The notes beneath the pieces were generated by a model. The model made no database searches and was not told where the DNA came from. It worked only from the letters and a program-made list of their open reading frames with translations. This document shows positions 40,788 to 49,399 of a DNA stretch of 64,000 bases, one piece after another (within the stretch, counting starts at the first letter, position 1; every line of letters begins with the position of its first letter). The translations under genes and the position numbers were made by a program. The stretch spans positions 1-64,000 of the forward strand of contig JACKAF010000004.1 of assembly GCA_020635235.1 (NCBI GenBank), in the 5' to 3' direction. The DNA is from Pseudobdellovibrionaceae bacterium. GTDB taxonomy: Bacteria; Bdellovibrionota; FAC87; UBA2466; JACKAF01.

Positions 40788-41799
40788 GAATGACTTCCTG
40801 AGTTTCTTCCCGAACTACCACTGGGTTAGTGGCGAGCCGCCAACCCGTTTTCAAATAAGAAGTATCTTCAGCAATGGGGCGGCCAAAGCTTTGGTAGAGA
40901 GCTACCAATCTTCGGTGCGCCTCTTTCAGATGATAAAAAGGTATTCTAGGAAATGCATGGTGGACCGAGTGGTAGTTAAGATGATCGACGTACAAACTCA
41001 TAAAACCCGTGGTGCGTAAATTTCGCGAGTTTCGAATTTGCGTTTCGAACGGGTTCGACTCCTTACCCCAAAGTCCATAATGTTCGATGTGCGAGCGAAA
41101 CTGGTGAAAAGCTCCCATTACGCGTTCAAGGATGAGAAAAAACGCGAAGGCATGCCACCAGTTACCGACGCTATACGCCCAAACGTTGATAAAGCCCTGA
41201 ACGAGCAGCACGCCGGCAACGTCGGTCCATATGGCCAGGCGTACTTCCCGGGACTTGTTGTAAAATTTGTAGGCCTGCCAGTAGTGCTTGAAGAGAAAAC
41301 CGAAACCACCCCATACAAAACAATTGAGCCACCACTGGTTACGGATCATCCACTGGCGGACGGGTCCGACGCTCTTATATTCCCGTTCGGTGTACTGCGG
41401 GCGTTCCGGATCGTGGATGTCGTTTCCGTTCATCTTGTGATGGATTTTGTGTAAAGCAGAGTAAATGCCGTGATACCAGAGCATGGGGTAGGCAAGTACC
41501 CGTGGGAACAATTCGTCAAACCACTTCCAACCCGTAAGGGTGTGGTGGATGGCGTCGTGGGTGAGAAGAAAAATGGATGAATAGAAGAATGCTGTGGCAC
41601 AAGCCCACAAAACAAAGGCCAAAGTGCTTTCGCTGGAGAGGCTCAGCCAAATCAAGACTCCCATGATCGCGAGACTCGCAATCGACTTGAAAAAGCCAGG
41701 CCACGGCGAAGTCACCTGCAAGTCATCGATCGTCTGTCGCAAAATTTTGGGATCTACCGATCCTGCATTTTCTACAGCTGGTACTACCTTCGGTTCCAT
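40768..41799 (-). CDS. Membrane fatty acid desaturase
   Basis: A 343-residue membrane di-iron desaturase-family protein. The three histidine boxes are visible: H-D-A-I-H-H (about 80-85), H-K-I-H-H (about 116-120) and H-S-V-H-H (about 275-279). Hydrophobic spans lie between them (about 40-70 and 195-230). Such enzymes place a double bond in acyl chains, or hydroxylate related lipids or carotenoids, using oxygen and an electron donor. The start is ATG at 41799 with GGAGG seven bases upstream. No desaturase-type ferredoxin lies next to it; a [2Fe-2S] ferredoxin is encoded at 57961 but a link is speculative. Confidence 0.9.
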   Translation of the reverse strand: MEPKVVPAVENAGSVDPKILRQTIDDLQVTSPWPGFFKSIASLAIMGVLIWLSLSSESTLAFVLWACATAFFYSSIFLLTHDAIHHTLTGWKWFDELFPRVLAYPMLWYHGIYSALHKIHHKMNGNDIHDPERPQYTEREYKSVGPVRQWMIRNQWWLNCFVWGGFGFLFKHYWQAYKFYNKSREVRLAIWTDVAGVLLVQGFINVWAYSVGNWWHAFAFFLILERVMGAFHQFRSHIEHYGLWGKESNPFETQIRNSRNLRTTGFMSLYVDHLNYHSVHHAFPRIPFYHLKEAHRRLVALYQSFGRPIAEDTSYLKTGWRLATNPVVVREETQEVIPISNLR

Positions 41800-41909
41800 C
41801 CTGAAACCTCCCTGGTTGTACAGTGCTCGGATTGCGCCGCACCGCCCCCTTATCTATTCATTATATCACGGGCACCGGTTTTATCGATTTTAGATGTATT
41901 TCCGAGGGC

Positions 41910-42617
41910 TTATTTGTCAGCTGAAAGGTGGCGGGGAATCGGTCCGGGCTGTGCGCGCTTGTCTTGTTCTTCGAGCAGATTGTCTAGAAAGGTTTTTATC
42001 CTGTTGGCCACGAGGCGGTTCAATAGCCGGTCCGGAAGCGCCTCGTACATCAGCCACGGGTGCAAGCGCATTCGTCCCAACGTGTATACCCAGACGCGGT
42101 GGCGTTCGCCGGGGGCAGGAAAGATCTTTGCGGTTCCCACGGCCCAATCAATCAGCGATTTCTTTGACGTCACCGCTTCTGCTTTCAACTCCAGGTAACC
42201 GTCTTTCTGTGCGGAACTCATCCGGAATGGTTGAACACCGATGGAAGAAAACAAGGGTACATCCAAGAGGTAGCGGAGTTGAAGCACGTTGTCATCGCTT
42301 GGCAAGGGCAGCACGCTAAGAAGTTTTAGCATGTACTCTCCACCATCGGGTTTTTTGTTGATGTCGCGCAACGCCCAGCTTTGGTATCTGGCAAAGTTTG
42401 TCAGTAAGGGCTTTGCGAGTTCCAAGTTGAGTTCAGTAGAGATAAAGCCTTCAAGTTCGATAGTCTTATCACCCTTACGCGTAACTGTGCGTCGAATGAC
42501 ATCATGCTGTCCTTTCAGCTGCTTTTCCAGCCGGGAAAAAATCGCAGAGTCTTCCGGCGAAAGCGCGACAGAGGTCAGGCTTAGTACTAAGCTCAGCGTG
42601 CAAAGGACAAATTTCAC
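41910..42617 (-). CDS. Secreted START/SRPBCC-like protein
   Basis: A 235-residue protein with a signal peptide (residues 1-~19). The pattern of a long N-terminal helix, beta strands and a long C-terminal helix (L-L-N-R-L-V-A-N-R-I-K-T-F-L-D-N-L-L) resembles periplasmic START/SRPBCC lipid-binding proteins. The assignment is by shape only. The GTG start overlaps the stop of the UbiB-family gene (GTGA, 42614-42617), so the two are translationally coupled. A job in handling quinones or other lipids together with UbiB would fit but is inferred. Confidence 0.65.
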   Translation of the reverse strand: MKFVLCTLSLVLSLTSVALSPEDSAIFSRLEKQLKGQHDVIRRTVTRKGDKTIELEGFISTELNLELAKPLLTNFARYQSWALRDINKKPDGGEYMLKLLSVLPLPSDDNVLQLRYLLDVPLFSSIGVQPFRMSSAQKDGYLELKAEAVTSKKSLIDWAVGTAKIFPAPGERHRVWVYTLGRMRLHPWLMYEALPDRLLNRLVANRIKTFLDNLLEEQDKRAQPGPIPRHLSADK

Positions 42618-44302
42618 TGGGGGCGTTTTTCCTTTTTTCCAGCAACACTAATCGTGTGCATTAGAAGGGTGACGGCAACGACCAGCATAGCACTCGCGGG
42701 GATGGGTACTCCCCACAAGAAAGGGCCGTGATTGAGAATCAAAAACACTGTACCCAGCGCAAAAAGGCAAACGCCAAGAGCGGAAAGGGCGAAGACGTGC
42801 GCGCTCGATTTAAGGGTGTTCGCAAGTAACTCCGTGTCCTTGCTGCTGGTTTCAAATACGAAACCGTCCTGAGACCACTTCCTCAAAAAACGCTTTGTGG
42901 TTCGAGGCAAGGTTTCCGCTAGGTGTTGTAAATCGCGCCCTACAACCACCATGTCTTTTAGGATTTGCTCTTTGCTGTAACGCGAACTCAGAGCTTGTTT
43001 GGCGAGTCGGTTTCCGACTGAGAGAAGATCAAAGGTTGGATCGAGCTTCTTTCCAAGACCTTCAATCGTAACAATCGCCTTGAACAGGAGCATCAATTCG
43101 CGTGGGACGCGCAGGTTGTGCTGGGCAGCTACCGCGGTTGACCGCATCAAGATGTGCCCGATGTTTACCTCGCCAATCGCCATTCCAATGTAAGGCGAGA
43201 TGAGATCCATCAGATCTTTCTGCAGACGGTTCAAGTCGGATTCACCCGTCATGTGACTGATGTAGGTGTATTCGGACGCCAAAGATTCGTAGTCTTCGTC
43301 CATGATCGCTATGAACATGGTCGTGACACTCTCTTTAATGCGCTTCGAAAGCCGCCCGACAATTCCGAAATCGATAATACCTATTCTGCCATCTTTGAGA
43401 ACGAAAAGGTTTCCCGCATGCAGGTCACCGTGAAAAATACCGTCCTGCAGCACCATGTGGAAGAAAGCGTCACACCCGGTTTCGATGATTTCGGCGGGCT
43501 TGATGTCATTGGATAGAATGGCTTCTCTGTCGGAGAAGCGTACGCCTTCAAAACGTTCCAATACCAAGACGCGAGTGGTACTTAATGATCCGTAAACGAT
43601 CGGGATAGCGACCTGCTTCATTCCCGCGAGATTCTTTCTAATCTTGCGTATGTTGTTGGCTTCGACGTGGAAGTCGAGTTCCTGGTGAATAGATCGGAAA
43701 AATTCGTCGACCATCCCAGTCGGATTAAACAGCTTGGTTTCCGGGAGGTAGCGTTCGAGCAGAACGGCAAGGCCCCTCAATATGGAAATGTCGTTCGAAA
43801 CAGTCTTGTCGATTCCAGGGCGCTGAACTTTGATGACTACGCGTTCTCCGGTTTTTAGTACCGCGCTGTGGACTTGGGCGATAGAAGCTGCCGCCAGGGG
43901 GGCCTGGTCGATGCTCTCGAATGCCTCTTCGAGACTTTTTCCCAACTCGGCTTCAATCTGCTTCCGGATTTCTTCGAACGGAACGGTCGCGACTCTATCC
44001 TGCAGTTTCTGGAACTCCTCGACGTAGGCATCTGGTATGAGATCCGGTCGTGTGGCTAGAAGTTGGCCAAACTTCACAAAGGTGGGCCCCAGTTTTTCAA
44101 AAGCGAGGCGCAAGCGTTCCGGGATTGGAAGCTGTTGGAAATCTGGGTTCACCCGGTACTTGGCAGGAAGAAACTTACCAAGACGAAGTCGATGGACGAG
44201 ATCCGCAAAACCATGCGCTACAAAAACGGCGACGATATCGCGCATGCGTCCCGCGTTTTTGAAAGTTTGTGTAACTACTTGCGCTGTGCCGAATACTTTC
44301 AT
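42614..44302 (-). CDS. ABC1/AarF/UbiB-family atypical kinase
   Basis: A 562-residue UbiB-family protein. The family marks are F-V-K-F-G-Q-L-L-A-T-R-P-D-L (the K-x-G-Q segment, about residue 77), the Ala-rich loop A-A-A-S-I-A-Q-V-H, V-I-K-V-Q-R-P-G with the nucleotide-contact Lys, H-G-D-L-H-A-G-N, and I-D-F-G-I-V-G. Two hydrophobic C-terminal segments give a membrane anchor. UbiB proteins support ubiquinone synthesis and lipid movement in the inner membrane. Its ATG overlaps the RNase R stop (ATGA), and its stop overlaps the START-like gene, so three coupled genes run from 46200 to 41910. Confidence 0.92.
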   Translation of the reverse strand: MKVFGTAQVVTQTFKNAGRMRDIVAVFVAHGFADLVHRLRLGKFLPAKYRVNPDFQQLPIPERLRLAFEKLGPTFVKFGQLLATRPDLIPDAYVEEFQKLQDRVATVPFEEIRKQIEAELGKSLEEAFESIDQAPLAAASIAQVHSAVLKTGERVVIKVQRPGIDKTVSNDISILRGLAVLLERYLPETKLFNPTGMVDEFFRSIHQELDFHVEANNIRKIRKNLAGMKQVAIPIVYGSLSTTRVLVLERFEGVRFSDREAILSNDIKPAEIIETGCDAFFHMVLQDGIFHGDLHAGNLFVLKDGRIGIIDFGIVGRLSKRIKESVTTMFIAIMDEDYESLASEYTYISHMTGESDLNRLQKDLMDLISPYIGMAIGEVNIGHILMRSTAVAAQHNLRVPRELMLLFKAIVTIEGLGKKLDPTFDLLSVGNRLAKQALSSRYSKEQILKDMVVVGRDLQHLAETLPRTTKRFLRKWSQDGFVFETSSKDTELLANTLKSSAHVFALSALGVCLFALGTVFLILNHGPFLWGVPIPASAMLVVAVTLLMHTISVAGKKEKRPQ

Positions 44303-46200
44303 GCTTGGCTAAACCAGATTTTGCCCTGTTCCACCGAGATTTCGTCTACGACGACTTCCATTTTTGTTCCGACGCCTAGCCTCTCTTTGCCAGGCCTTTT
44401 TACGAAAGCCAGCTTTCTGGAGTCGTACTCATAAAAACCGCGTAGTGTTTCTACCGGAAGAAAGCCTTCGACCGCAAGCTCAGGGACTTCCATATACAAG
44501 CCTTCGGCAGCAACCCAGCTGACGACGGCGTGGAAGCGATCCCCAAGGTGTCGCTGCATGTACCAGCACTGCTTGCGACGGACAACAAAACGCTCTGCGT
44601 CCATTGCATTGCGTTCCTGACTAGAGCAGTCGCGTGAGACGTTGATTAATTGGCCCTCTTCGTATTTCTTATCGGAGGACTTAGCTTCACCTATGAGTCT
44701 CTTTAAGAGGCGGTGCACGATAAGATCGGGATACCGACGAATTGGAGACGTAAAGTGAGTGTAGTCACGCAAGGCCAACCCGAAGTGCCCTAGTGGATCG
44801 GGCAAATAACGCGCCTGCTTTTGGGCTCTGAGGATGACGGTGTGCAAGGTGTGCCCGCCCGGTACATTGTGAGAACTTTCTAGGATCTTGGCGAAAGCCT
44901 TCGGGGTAATTTTGTGAATGCTTTCGCCGATCCCAAGATTCCGGAGCATTTGATTGACCTCATCTACTCCCTCGCGATCAGGGGCTTCATGGACGCGGTA
45001 CATTCCGGCTTTCTTGGACTCGCGCAATTTTCGAGCGACGACCCTGTTGGCGGCAATCATGAACTCTTCAATGAGTTGGTGCGATTGGTGGCGTGAGGCG
45101 GGAGCACAACGAATGGGTTCCCCGTCCTGATTTAGCTCTACCTTGCACTCAGGCAAATCAAAGTCTAGTACCCCACGCGCTTGGCGGGATTGTCGAAGAA
45201 TTCGAAAAAGCCCAATCATGTTATCAAGAGGCTTCTTCAAGTTTTCCAAATCCTTCTTTTTTTCTTTCCAGTAACCGTGAACTTGGTTGTAGGTTAGACG
45301 TGCGTGCGTTTGGATCAGACTGCTATAAAAATCGCTCCGCAGGAATTCGCCCCGGCGATCGATATCGATTTCTGCAGTGAGTGCGAAACGCTCCTCACCG
45401 GGTCGAAGACTGCACACATTGTTCGACAGGACTTCCGGGAGCATGGGCAGACAGCGCCCAGGAAAATACACGCTGGTACCGCGCTGGAGTGCAGCCTTGT
45501 CCAGAAGCGATCCGGTTTCCACAAAGAAACTTACATCCGCAATAGCAACGTATAGCCGGAATCCGAAGTCTTCAGCGGTAACCGCTACGGCGTCGTCGAA
45601 GTCTTTGGCGTCTTCGCCATCGATAGTTACAAGGGGAACATCACGAAGATCTTTTCGGTGACGGCGCTCCTCTGCGTCTCCCATCCAATCAGCGACTCTC
45701 TCGGCTTCATCCAATTCAGCGCGCGAAAATTTTTCTGATAGGCTGTAGCGGTTGATGGCGATGCGGTAGTCATGTGCCGGAAGTAGCTTCTCTCCGAAAC
45801 ATTCCTCGATTTCCACTCGGCCCGCGTGGCGGTTGTCCGGGTATTGCACGACACGCGCGCTGACCCAATCGCCTGGGTGGATTTTTTTTGGGTTTCCCGA
45901 AATCGGAAAATCGCCATCGGTTGTGTTAAGCGACAAATTACTGCCAAAGCGCTCTACCTGTCCCAACACGATGCTCTGTCCGCGCTCTACGACTTTGTCG
46001 ACCAAGGCAGAGACCCGCCCGGCTCTTTTTTCGTACCTAAAGCGGATGCGGTCTTTGTTCATCAAACGGCGGGCCTGTTTCCGATCGATGTAGGCGTCTG
46101 GGTGTGAGGTATCGTCGGGAATGACAAAAGCAAACCCGCGAGGATTTTTTTGTACGGTTCCCAGTAGGTTACCTTTTTGTCTGTGTTTGGGACGACTCAC
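44299..46200 (-). CDS. rnr: Ribonuclease R
   Basis: A 633-residue 3'-5' exoribonuclease of the RNase II/R family. An N-terminal cold-shock-like domain (K-N-P-R-G-F-A-F-V) is followed by the catalytic RNB domain with T-I-D-G-E-D-A-K-D-F-D-D-A-V, which holds the metal-binding aspartates, and Y-T-H-F-T-S-P-I-R-R-Y-P-D-L. A C-terminal S1-like domain ends the protein. It is somewhat shorter than E. coli RNase R. It degrades structured RNA, including mRNA fragments and faulty rRNA. The start is GTG at 46200, with no obvious Shine-Dalgarno sequence. It leads the operon with the UbiB-family and START-like genes. Confidence 0.95.
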   Translation of the reverse strand: MSRPKHRQKGNLLGTVQKNPRGFAFVIPDDTSHPDAYIDRKQARRLMNKDRIRFRYEKRAGRVSALVDKVVERGQSIVLGQVERFGSNLSLNTTDGDFPISGNPKKIHPGDWVSARVVQYPDNRHAGRVEIEECFGEKLLPAHDYRIAINRYSLSEKFSRAELDEAERVADWMGDAEERRHRKDLRDVPLVTIDGEDAKDFDDAVAVTAEDFGFRLYVAIADVSFFVETGSLLDKAALQRGTSVYFPGRCLPMLPEVLSNNVCSLRPGEERFALTAEIDIDRRGEFLRSDFYSSLIQTHARLTYNQVHGYWKEKKKDLENLKKPLDNMIGLFRILRQSRQARGVLDFDLPECKVELNQDGEPIRCAPASRHQSHQLIEEFMIAANRVVARKLRESKKAGMYRVHEAPDREGVDEVNQMLRNLGIGESIHKITPKAFAKILESSHNVPGGHTLHTVILRAQKQARYLPDPLGHFGLALRDYTHFTSPIRRYPDLIVHRLLKRLIGEAKSSDKKYEEGQLINVSRDCSSQERNAMDAERFVVRRKQCWYMQRHLGDRFHAVVSWVAAEGLYMEVPELAVEGFLPVETLRGFYEYDSRKLAFVKRPGKERLGVGTKMEVVVDEISVEQGKIWFSQA

Positions 46201-46254
46201 GTTGATAGCAGTATCGATGCTGGGAGGGGTGAATTCAAGTAAGGGAGCAAAAAC

Positions 46255-47280
46255 TTATCTTCCGGGAGGGAGCAGCTTCGCGGGATCCGCAGCCGGCGCT
46301 ACAGGGCCGCCCGCGCCGAGCTTGGAGCCGAGCGGGGTCACCGGGCTGAAGCCACCGGCGTTTACACGGCTTCCTTTCCCACCCGTATTTTCAAGATCGG
46401 CCCCTGCGGGCAGACGTGGGGGTGCGCCCGGAGGACGTCCATTGGGTGGCGTACTACCTGGCGGAAGCGGTCCGGCATTTTGAGTGGTCGGACTTAGGCC
46501 AGAGCCTGGGGGGGATGGCGGCAATAGTTTTGGTGCCACGTAACCTTTTTGTTGAAGCGGGGCGACAGTTGTCGATTGCGGCACACGAGAGGCCGGTGCA
46601 AAAAAGATGGTGGCTTTCACTTCTGCGTCCACTGGGTAACAGGCTATTGGACCGATGAGCGAATTCTTAACAAATCCTGAGGGCGTGGTAGCAGCTTGCT
46701 CGCGGAAACTTACAGTGGGAGACAGCTGAGAAGCAATGGGGAAACACACGACGTCTTTGTTCACAAGCGTGCTGCTAGCAAGATTACGTTGTGCGGCCTT
46801 TTTGGCCGCGGTTAAGATGAAGCGCCCCTTGGACGAACGAGGCGAAGTCGGTGGAAAAGCATCGACCACGAGGCGTGCGGGGTTCTGCAACCAGAACGCG
46901 TCAAATTTCAACGTATTCTCCTTAAGGAAAACACGAAGCGTGGTGGCGCGATTCGGATCATCTGTATTGATTGAAATCGGGCCTAAATAGCGGCTCTTGC
47001 CGACGTAGGAATCGTTGATCGCGCTCTCAGGAATGGCCCCGATCAAGTGGACGTTTTCTAGAGCGACGGTTGCTTCCTTTTGGTTGGGATTGGCGCTAAT
47101 CTGGACGCGCGGATCAGGGCGGTTGCCTCCAAACTGAATCACAAGTCTCTCGAAATCCTGGCTCTTGTGCTTACCAAAACGGAAGTGTTTTAACGTAATT
47201 GGAGTTTCCCCGGCCGCAAAAACCGAGGGCCCACCGACGGCCAAAAGGAACAAAAAGAAAATGTAATAAGGCATACGCAC
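46255..47280 (-). CDS. Secreted AMIN-domain-like protein with proline-rich tail
   Basis: A 341-residue secreted protein. After the signal peptide (residues 1-22) lies a beta-rich domain of about 110 residues. It includes F-E-R-L-V-I-Q-F-G and ends N-P-A-R-L-V-V-D-A-F, the pattern of AMIN domains, which target envelope proteins to peptidoglycan or to secretin complexes. The last ~110 residues are very rich in Pro and Gly (P-P-G-S-G, P-P-N-G-R-P-P-G-A-P-P) and look disordered. The start is GTG at 47280 with AGGA upstream, or ATG at 47274. It may act as an envelope scaffold; it is divergent from the lipoprotein gene at 47376. Confidence 0.7.
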   Translation of the reverse strand: MRMPYYIFFLFLLAVGGPSVFAAGETPITLKHFRFGKHKSQDFERLVIQFGGNRPDPRVQISANPNQKEATVALENVHLIGAIPESAINDSYVGKSRYLGPISINTDDPNRATTLRVFLKENTLKFDAFWLQNPARLVVDAFPPTSPRSSKGRFILTAAKKAAQRNLASSTLVNKDVVCFPIASQLSPTVSFREQAATTPSGFVKNSLIGPIACYPVDAEVKATIFFAPASRVPQSTTVAPLQQKGYVAPKLLPPSPPGSGLSPTTQNAGPLPPGSTPPNGRPPGAPPRLPAGADLENTGGKGSRVNAGGFSPVTPLGSKLGAGGPVAPAADPAKLLPPGR

Positions 47281-47299
47281 GGCTTACAATCCTGCTCTC

Positions 47300-47327
47300 T
47301 TGGACTATCGGGAAATTGTGTTAATAT
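47300..47327 (+). promoter_or_regulatory. Candidate sigma-70 promoter of the lipoprotein gene
   Basis: TTGGAC (47300-47305) and TAATAT (47322-47327) are spaced by 16 bases. They end 48 bases upstream of the ATG at 47376 in the divergent intergenic region. Confidence 0.45.
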
Positions 47328-47375
47328 CTTTACAAGAATTCTATGAATTGATCTCAATACTTAGAGAGCGGTCTC

Positions 47376-47777
47376 ATGCTTAAGTCCACCCTCATCTTCG
47401 TTTCCGTCCTTTTATGGCTCGCCGCATGCTCTTCATCGGGAGACTTGTTGGAAAAATGGAGCGAGGAGGGGCAAAGCCCTGAGGCGGAATCTCTGAACAG
47501 TCCGGAGTTTCAGGAACTCAGCGCTGCGCTGAGTAAGCTCGGCTACCAGGGCGTTGGTCTCCGTTACGAGACGCCCTCGGTGCAGAAAATGCTGACGCAA
47601 GTTTTTTCGGATCCGAAGGTAGCAGGCCGGAATATTAAACTACTCTATACCGGTCTTGCCTTGTCTTACGACGCAAAACAAGGATCTCTGACAATCGGCG
47701 GTACCATGGAGCCAATGGTGATCGTTGAGTATATTCAGAAGCACGTCCCGCGATTGAAATCCAAAATAAAAAAGTAA
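47376..47777 (+). CDS. Lipoprotein of unknown function
   Basis: A 133-residue lipoprotein with lipobox L-A-A-C (Cys at about residue 18) and following serines, which suggests the outer membrane. The mature part has a short acidic linker and a small alpha/beta domain (L-S-A-A-L-S-K-L-G-Y-Q-G-V-G-L-R-Y, then G-S-L-T-I-G-G-T). The family was not identified. The start is ATG at 47376 with GAGAG upstream. It lies 42 bases before the alpha/beta hydrolase gene in the same direction. Confidence 0.75.
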   Translation: MLKSTLIFVSVLLWLAACSSSGDLLEKWSEEGQSPEAESLNSPEFQELSAALSKLGYQGVGLRYETPSVQKMLTQVFSDPKVAGRNIKLLYTGLALSYDAKQGSLTIGGTMEPMVIVEYIQKHVPRLKSKIKK

Positions 47778-47819
47778 GTCGCGGTCATAGCTCCGGTCCA
47801 ACTAGCCGATAGGAATGGC

Positions 47820-48590
47820 GTGAAGCGCGCGCTTAGTCTTTTTAAGGATTTGCTAAATTTCCTGCCGGGTTCCTCGCCTACCCGGTGGGAAGCGCCGGCC
47901 TCAGTGAAGGGCGACGTACCCGTTGTCGTGATTGTCGCGGGTTTTCAGGCCAAAGAGCGCCCTCTATCAGTCATTCGCAAAAGATTTCTGAAAGACGGAT
48001 TTAACGTCATCGTAATTTCCATGGATTGGCTCAGCCTGTCAGACGGGATCATCGGTCTTTCGCATATGGCCACCAAGCTTTCTGGAGTTCTACTCAATCT
48101 TCGCAAAACAACTGGCATGCGATCTCAGGTGTATCTAATCGGGCACTCGGCCGGCGGGCTCATCGCCCGCTACTATGTGCAGCTCCTTGGCGGATCGCAC
48201 TACTGCGATGCTTTGGTTACCCTTGGAACTCCCCACCACGGTACGTGGATCGCTCTGTTGGGATTTTTCTCCCACCTTATAGTTAAGGCCCGATGCCTCT
48301 TTCAGTTGCTGCCGATTTCACCCTTCATGCGGAAGCTAAACCGGGCGGCCTTCCCGAGCGATTTCCGAGTCGTTTCAATGTTTTCGAGGGACGACTTTTT
48401 TTGTTCGCACGATGAGCTGGCTTCGGGAAGAGTCGATAATGTCGAGCTGGGACACCTCTCCCATACGGACTTTCTCTTGAGTAAAAGAGTGTACCGCGAA
48501 CTCCTGCGGCGCTTGGAGCTCCACCCAGCGAACTCTTCTGAAGAGGGGCCAGCCTTGGAAACCGCGGAAACTCCGCCTGTACCTGCTTAG
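47820..48590 (+). CDS. Alpha/beta hydrolase (lipase/PGAP1-like)
   Basis: A 256-residue alpha/beta hydrolase. The nucleophile elbow G-H-S-A-G-G (about residues 109-114) and the following V-T-L-G-T-P-H-H-G strand match lipase/PGAP1-like esterases. A late Asp and the His in G-H-L-S-H-T-D would complete the triad. No signal peptide is evident, so it may act in the cytoplasm or at the inner membrane, where a hydrophobic patch (about 145-165) could bind. The start is GTG at 47820 after AGGA. It abuts the convergent reductase gene: the stops are directly adjacent. Confidence 0.85.
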   Translation: MKRALSLFKDLLNFLPGSSPTRWEAPASVKGDVPVVVIVAGFQAKERPLSVIRKRFLKDGFNVIVISMDWLSLSDGIIGLSHMATKLSGVLLNLRKTTGMRSQVYLIGHSAGGLIARYYVQLLGGSHYCDALVTLGTPHHGTWIALLGFFSHLIVKARCLFQLLPISPFMRKLNRAAFPSDFRVVSMFSRDDFFCSHDELASGRVDNVELGHLSHTDFLLSKRVYRELLRRLELHPANSSEEGPALETAETPPVPA

Positions 48591-49385
48591 TTAACCGACG
48601 ATATCTTCGCCGCCGTCTACGCCGAGAACATTTCCAGAAATCCAACCAGCTTCATCATGCACCAGGAGTGCGATGGCGTTGGCTACATCCTCCGGAACGG
48701 TCAATCGACCGGCAGGGTTACGCGATTTCGCGATTTCGATCATTTCTTCATTTCCGGGAATCTTACGTAGAGCCGGCGTATCCGTTACGCCCGCGCGCAC
48801 GGCATTCACCGCAATCCGATGCGGGGCGAGTTCCAAAGCCAACTGCCTGCAATGAGATTCGAGTGCCGCTTTTGCCGCGGAGACGGCGCCGTAGGTGGTC
48901 CAAACTCGGGTACCACCGGACGAGGTCATCGCGAAAATGCGCGCGCCTTCTCTCAGGAGCTTTCCGCGGAAAAGATCCTGCGTCCAATAGACCAGGCTGT
49001 GCGCCATCACGTTCAGCGTCATGTCCATCTGGTCTTGGGAAATAGAATCCTTGGCGTCTTCGGTCAGAAAAGGTTTAAGAGATCCAAAGGCCAGGGAATG
49101 GACGAGACAGTGCACGCCCCCCTCGCTTTGTGCGGCGAGTTCCTTCAGGACCTCAGCGCGTTTCTCTGCATCTGCCGCGTTCACATTGAAAAACATGCAT
49201 TTCACGTTTTGCGCCTGGATCTTTTTCTGAATCTCCGCCACGTGGGGCAAGGTACCTTTGCGATCCAAGTGGACGCCCGCAATGTTCATTCCCATTTCGG
49301 CAAGCTTGAGTGAAATAGCTTCCCCAAAACCGCTCGAAGCGCCCAAAATTAATGCCCAGCGCCCCTTCACATTCGACAGTGCCAT
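48591..49385 (-). CDS. Enoyl-ACP reductase-like SDR (FabL type)
   Basis: A 264-residue SDR. The cofactor loop is G-A-S-S-G-F-G. The active-site pair is spaced Y-x6-K (Y-G-A-V-S-A-A-K), as in enoyl-ACP reductases rather than Y-x3-K of classical SDRs. The segment after it, with D-T-P-A-L-R-K-I-P-G-N-E-E-M, closely follows FabL (enoyl-ACP reductase III). It probably performs the last reduction of each fatty acid elongation cycle with NAD(P)H. A role in another enoyl reduction is possible. It lies downstream of the DUF4340 gene. Confidence 0.8.
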   Translation of the reverse strand: MALSNVKGRWALILGASSGFGEAISLKLAEMGMNIAGVHLDRKGTLPHVAEIQKKIQAQNVKCMFFNVNAADAEKRAEVLKELAAQSEGGVHCLVHSLAFGSLKPFLTEDAKDSISQDQMDMTLNVMAHSLVYWTQDLFRGKLLREGARIFAMTSSGGTRVWTTYGAVSAAKAALESHCRQLALELAPHRIAVNAVRAGVTDTPALRKIPGNEEMIEIAKSRNPAGRLTVPEDVANAIALLVHDEAGWISGNVLGVDGGEDIVG

Positions 49386-49399
49386 CTCTACCTCCAGCT

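Noticed and set aside
41035..41075. tRNA-like TTCGA segments
   Set aside because: They lie within the desaturase gene and no cloverleaf can be drawn around them.
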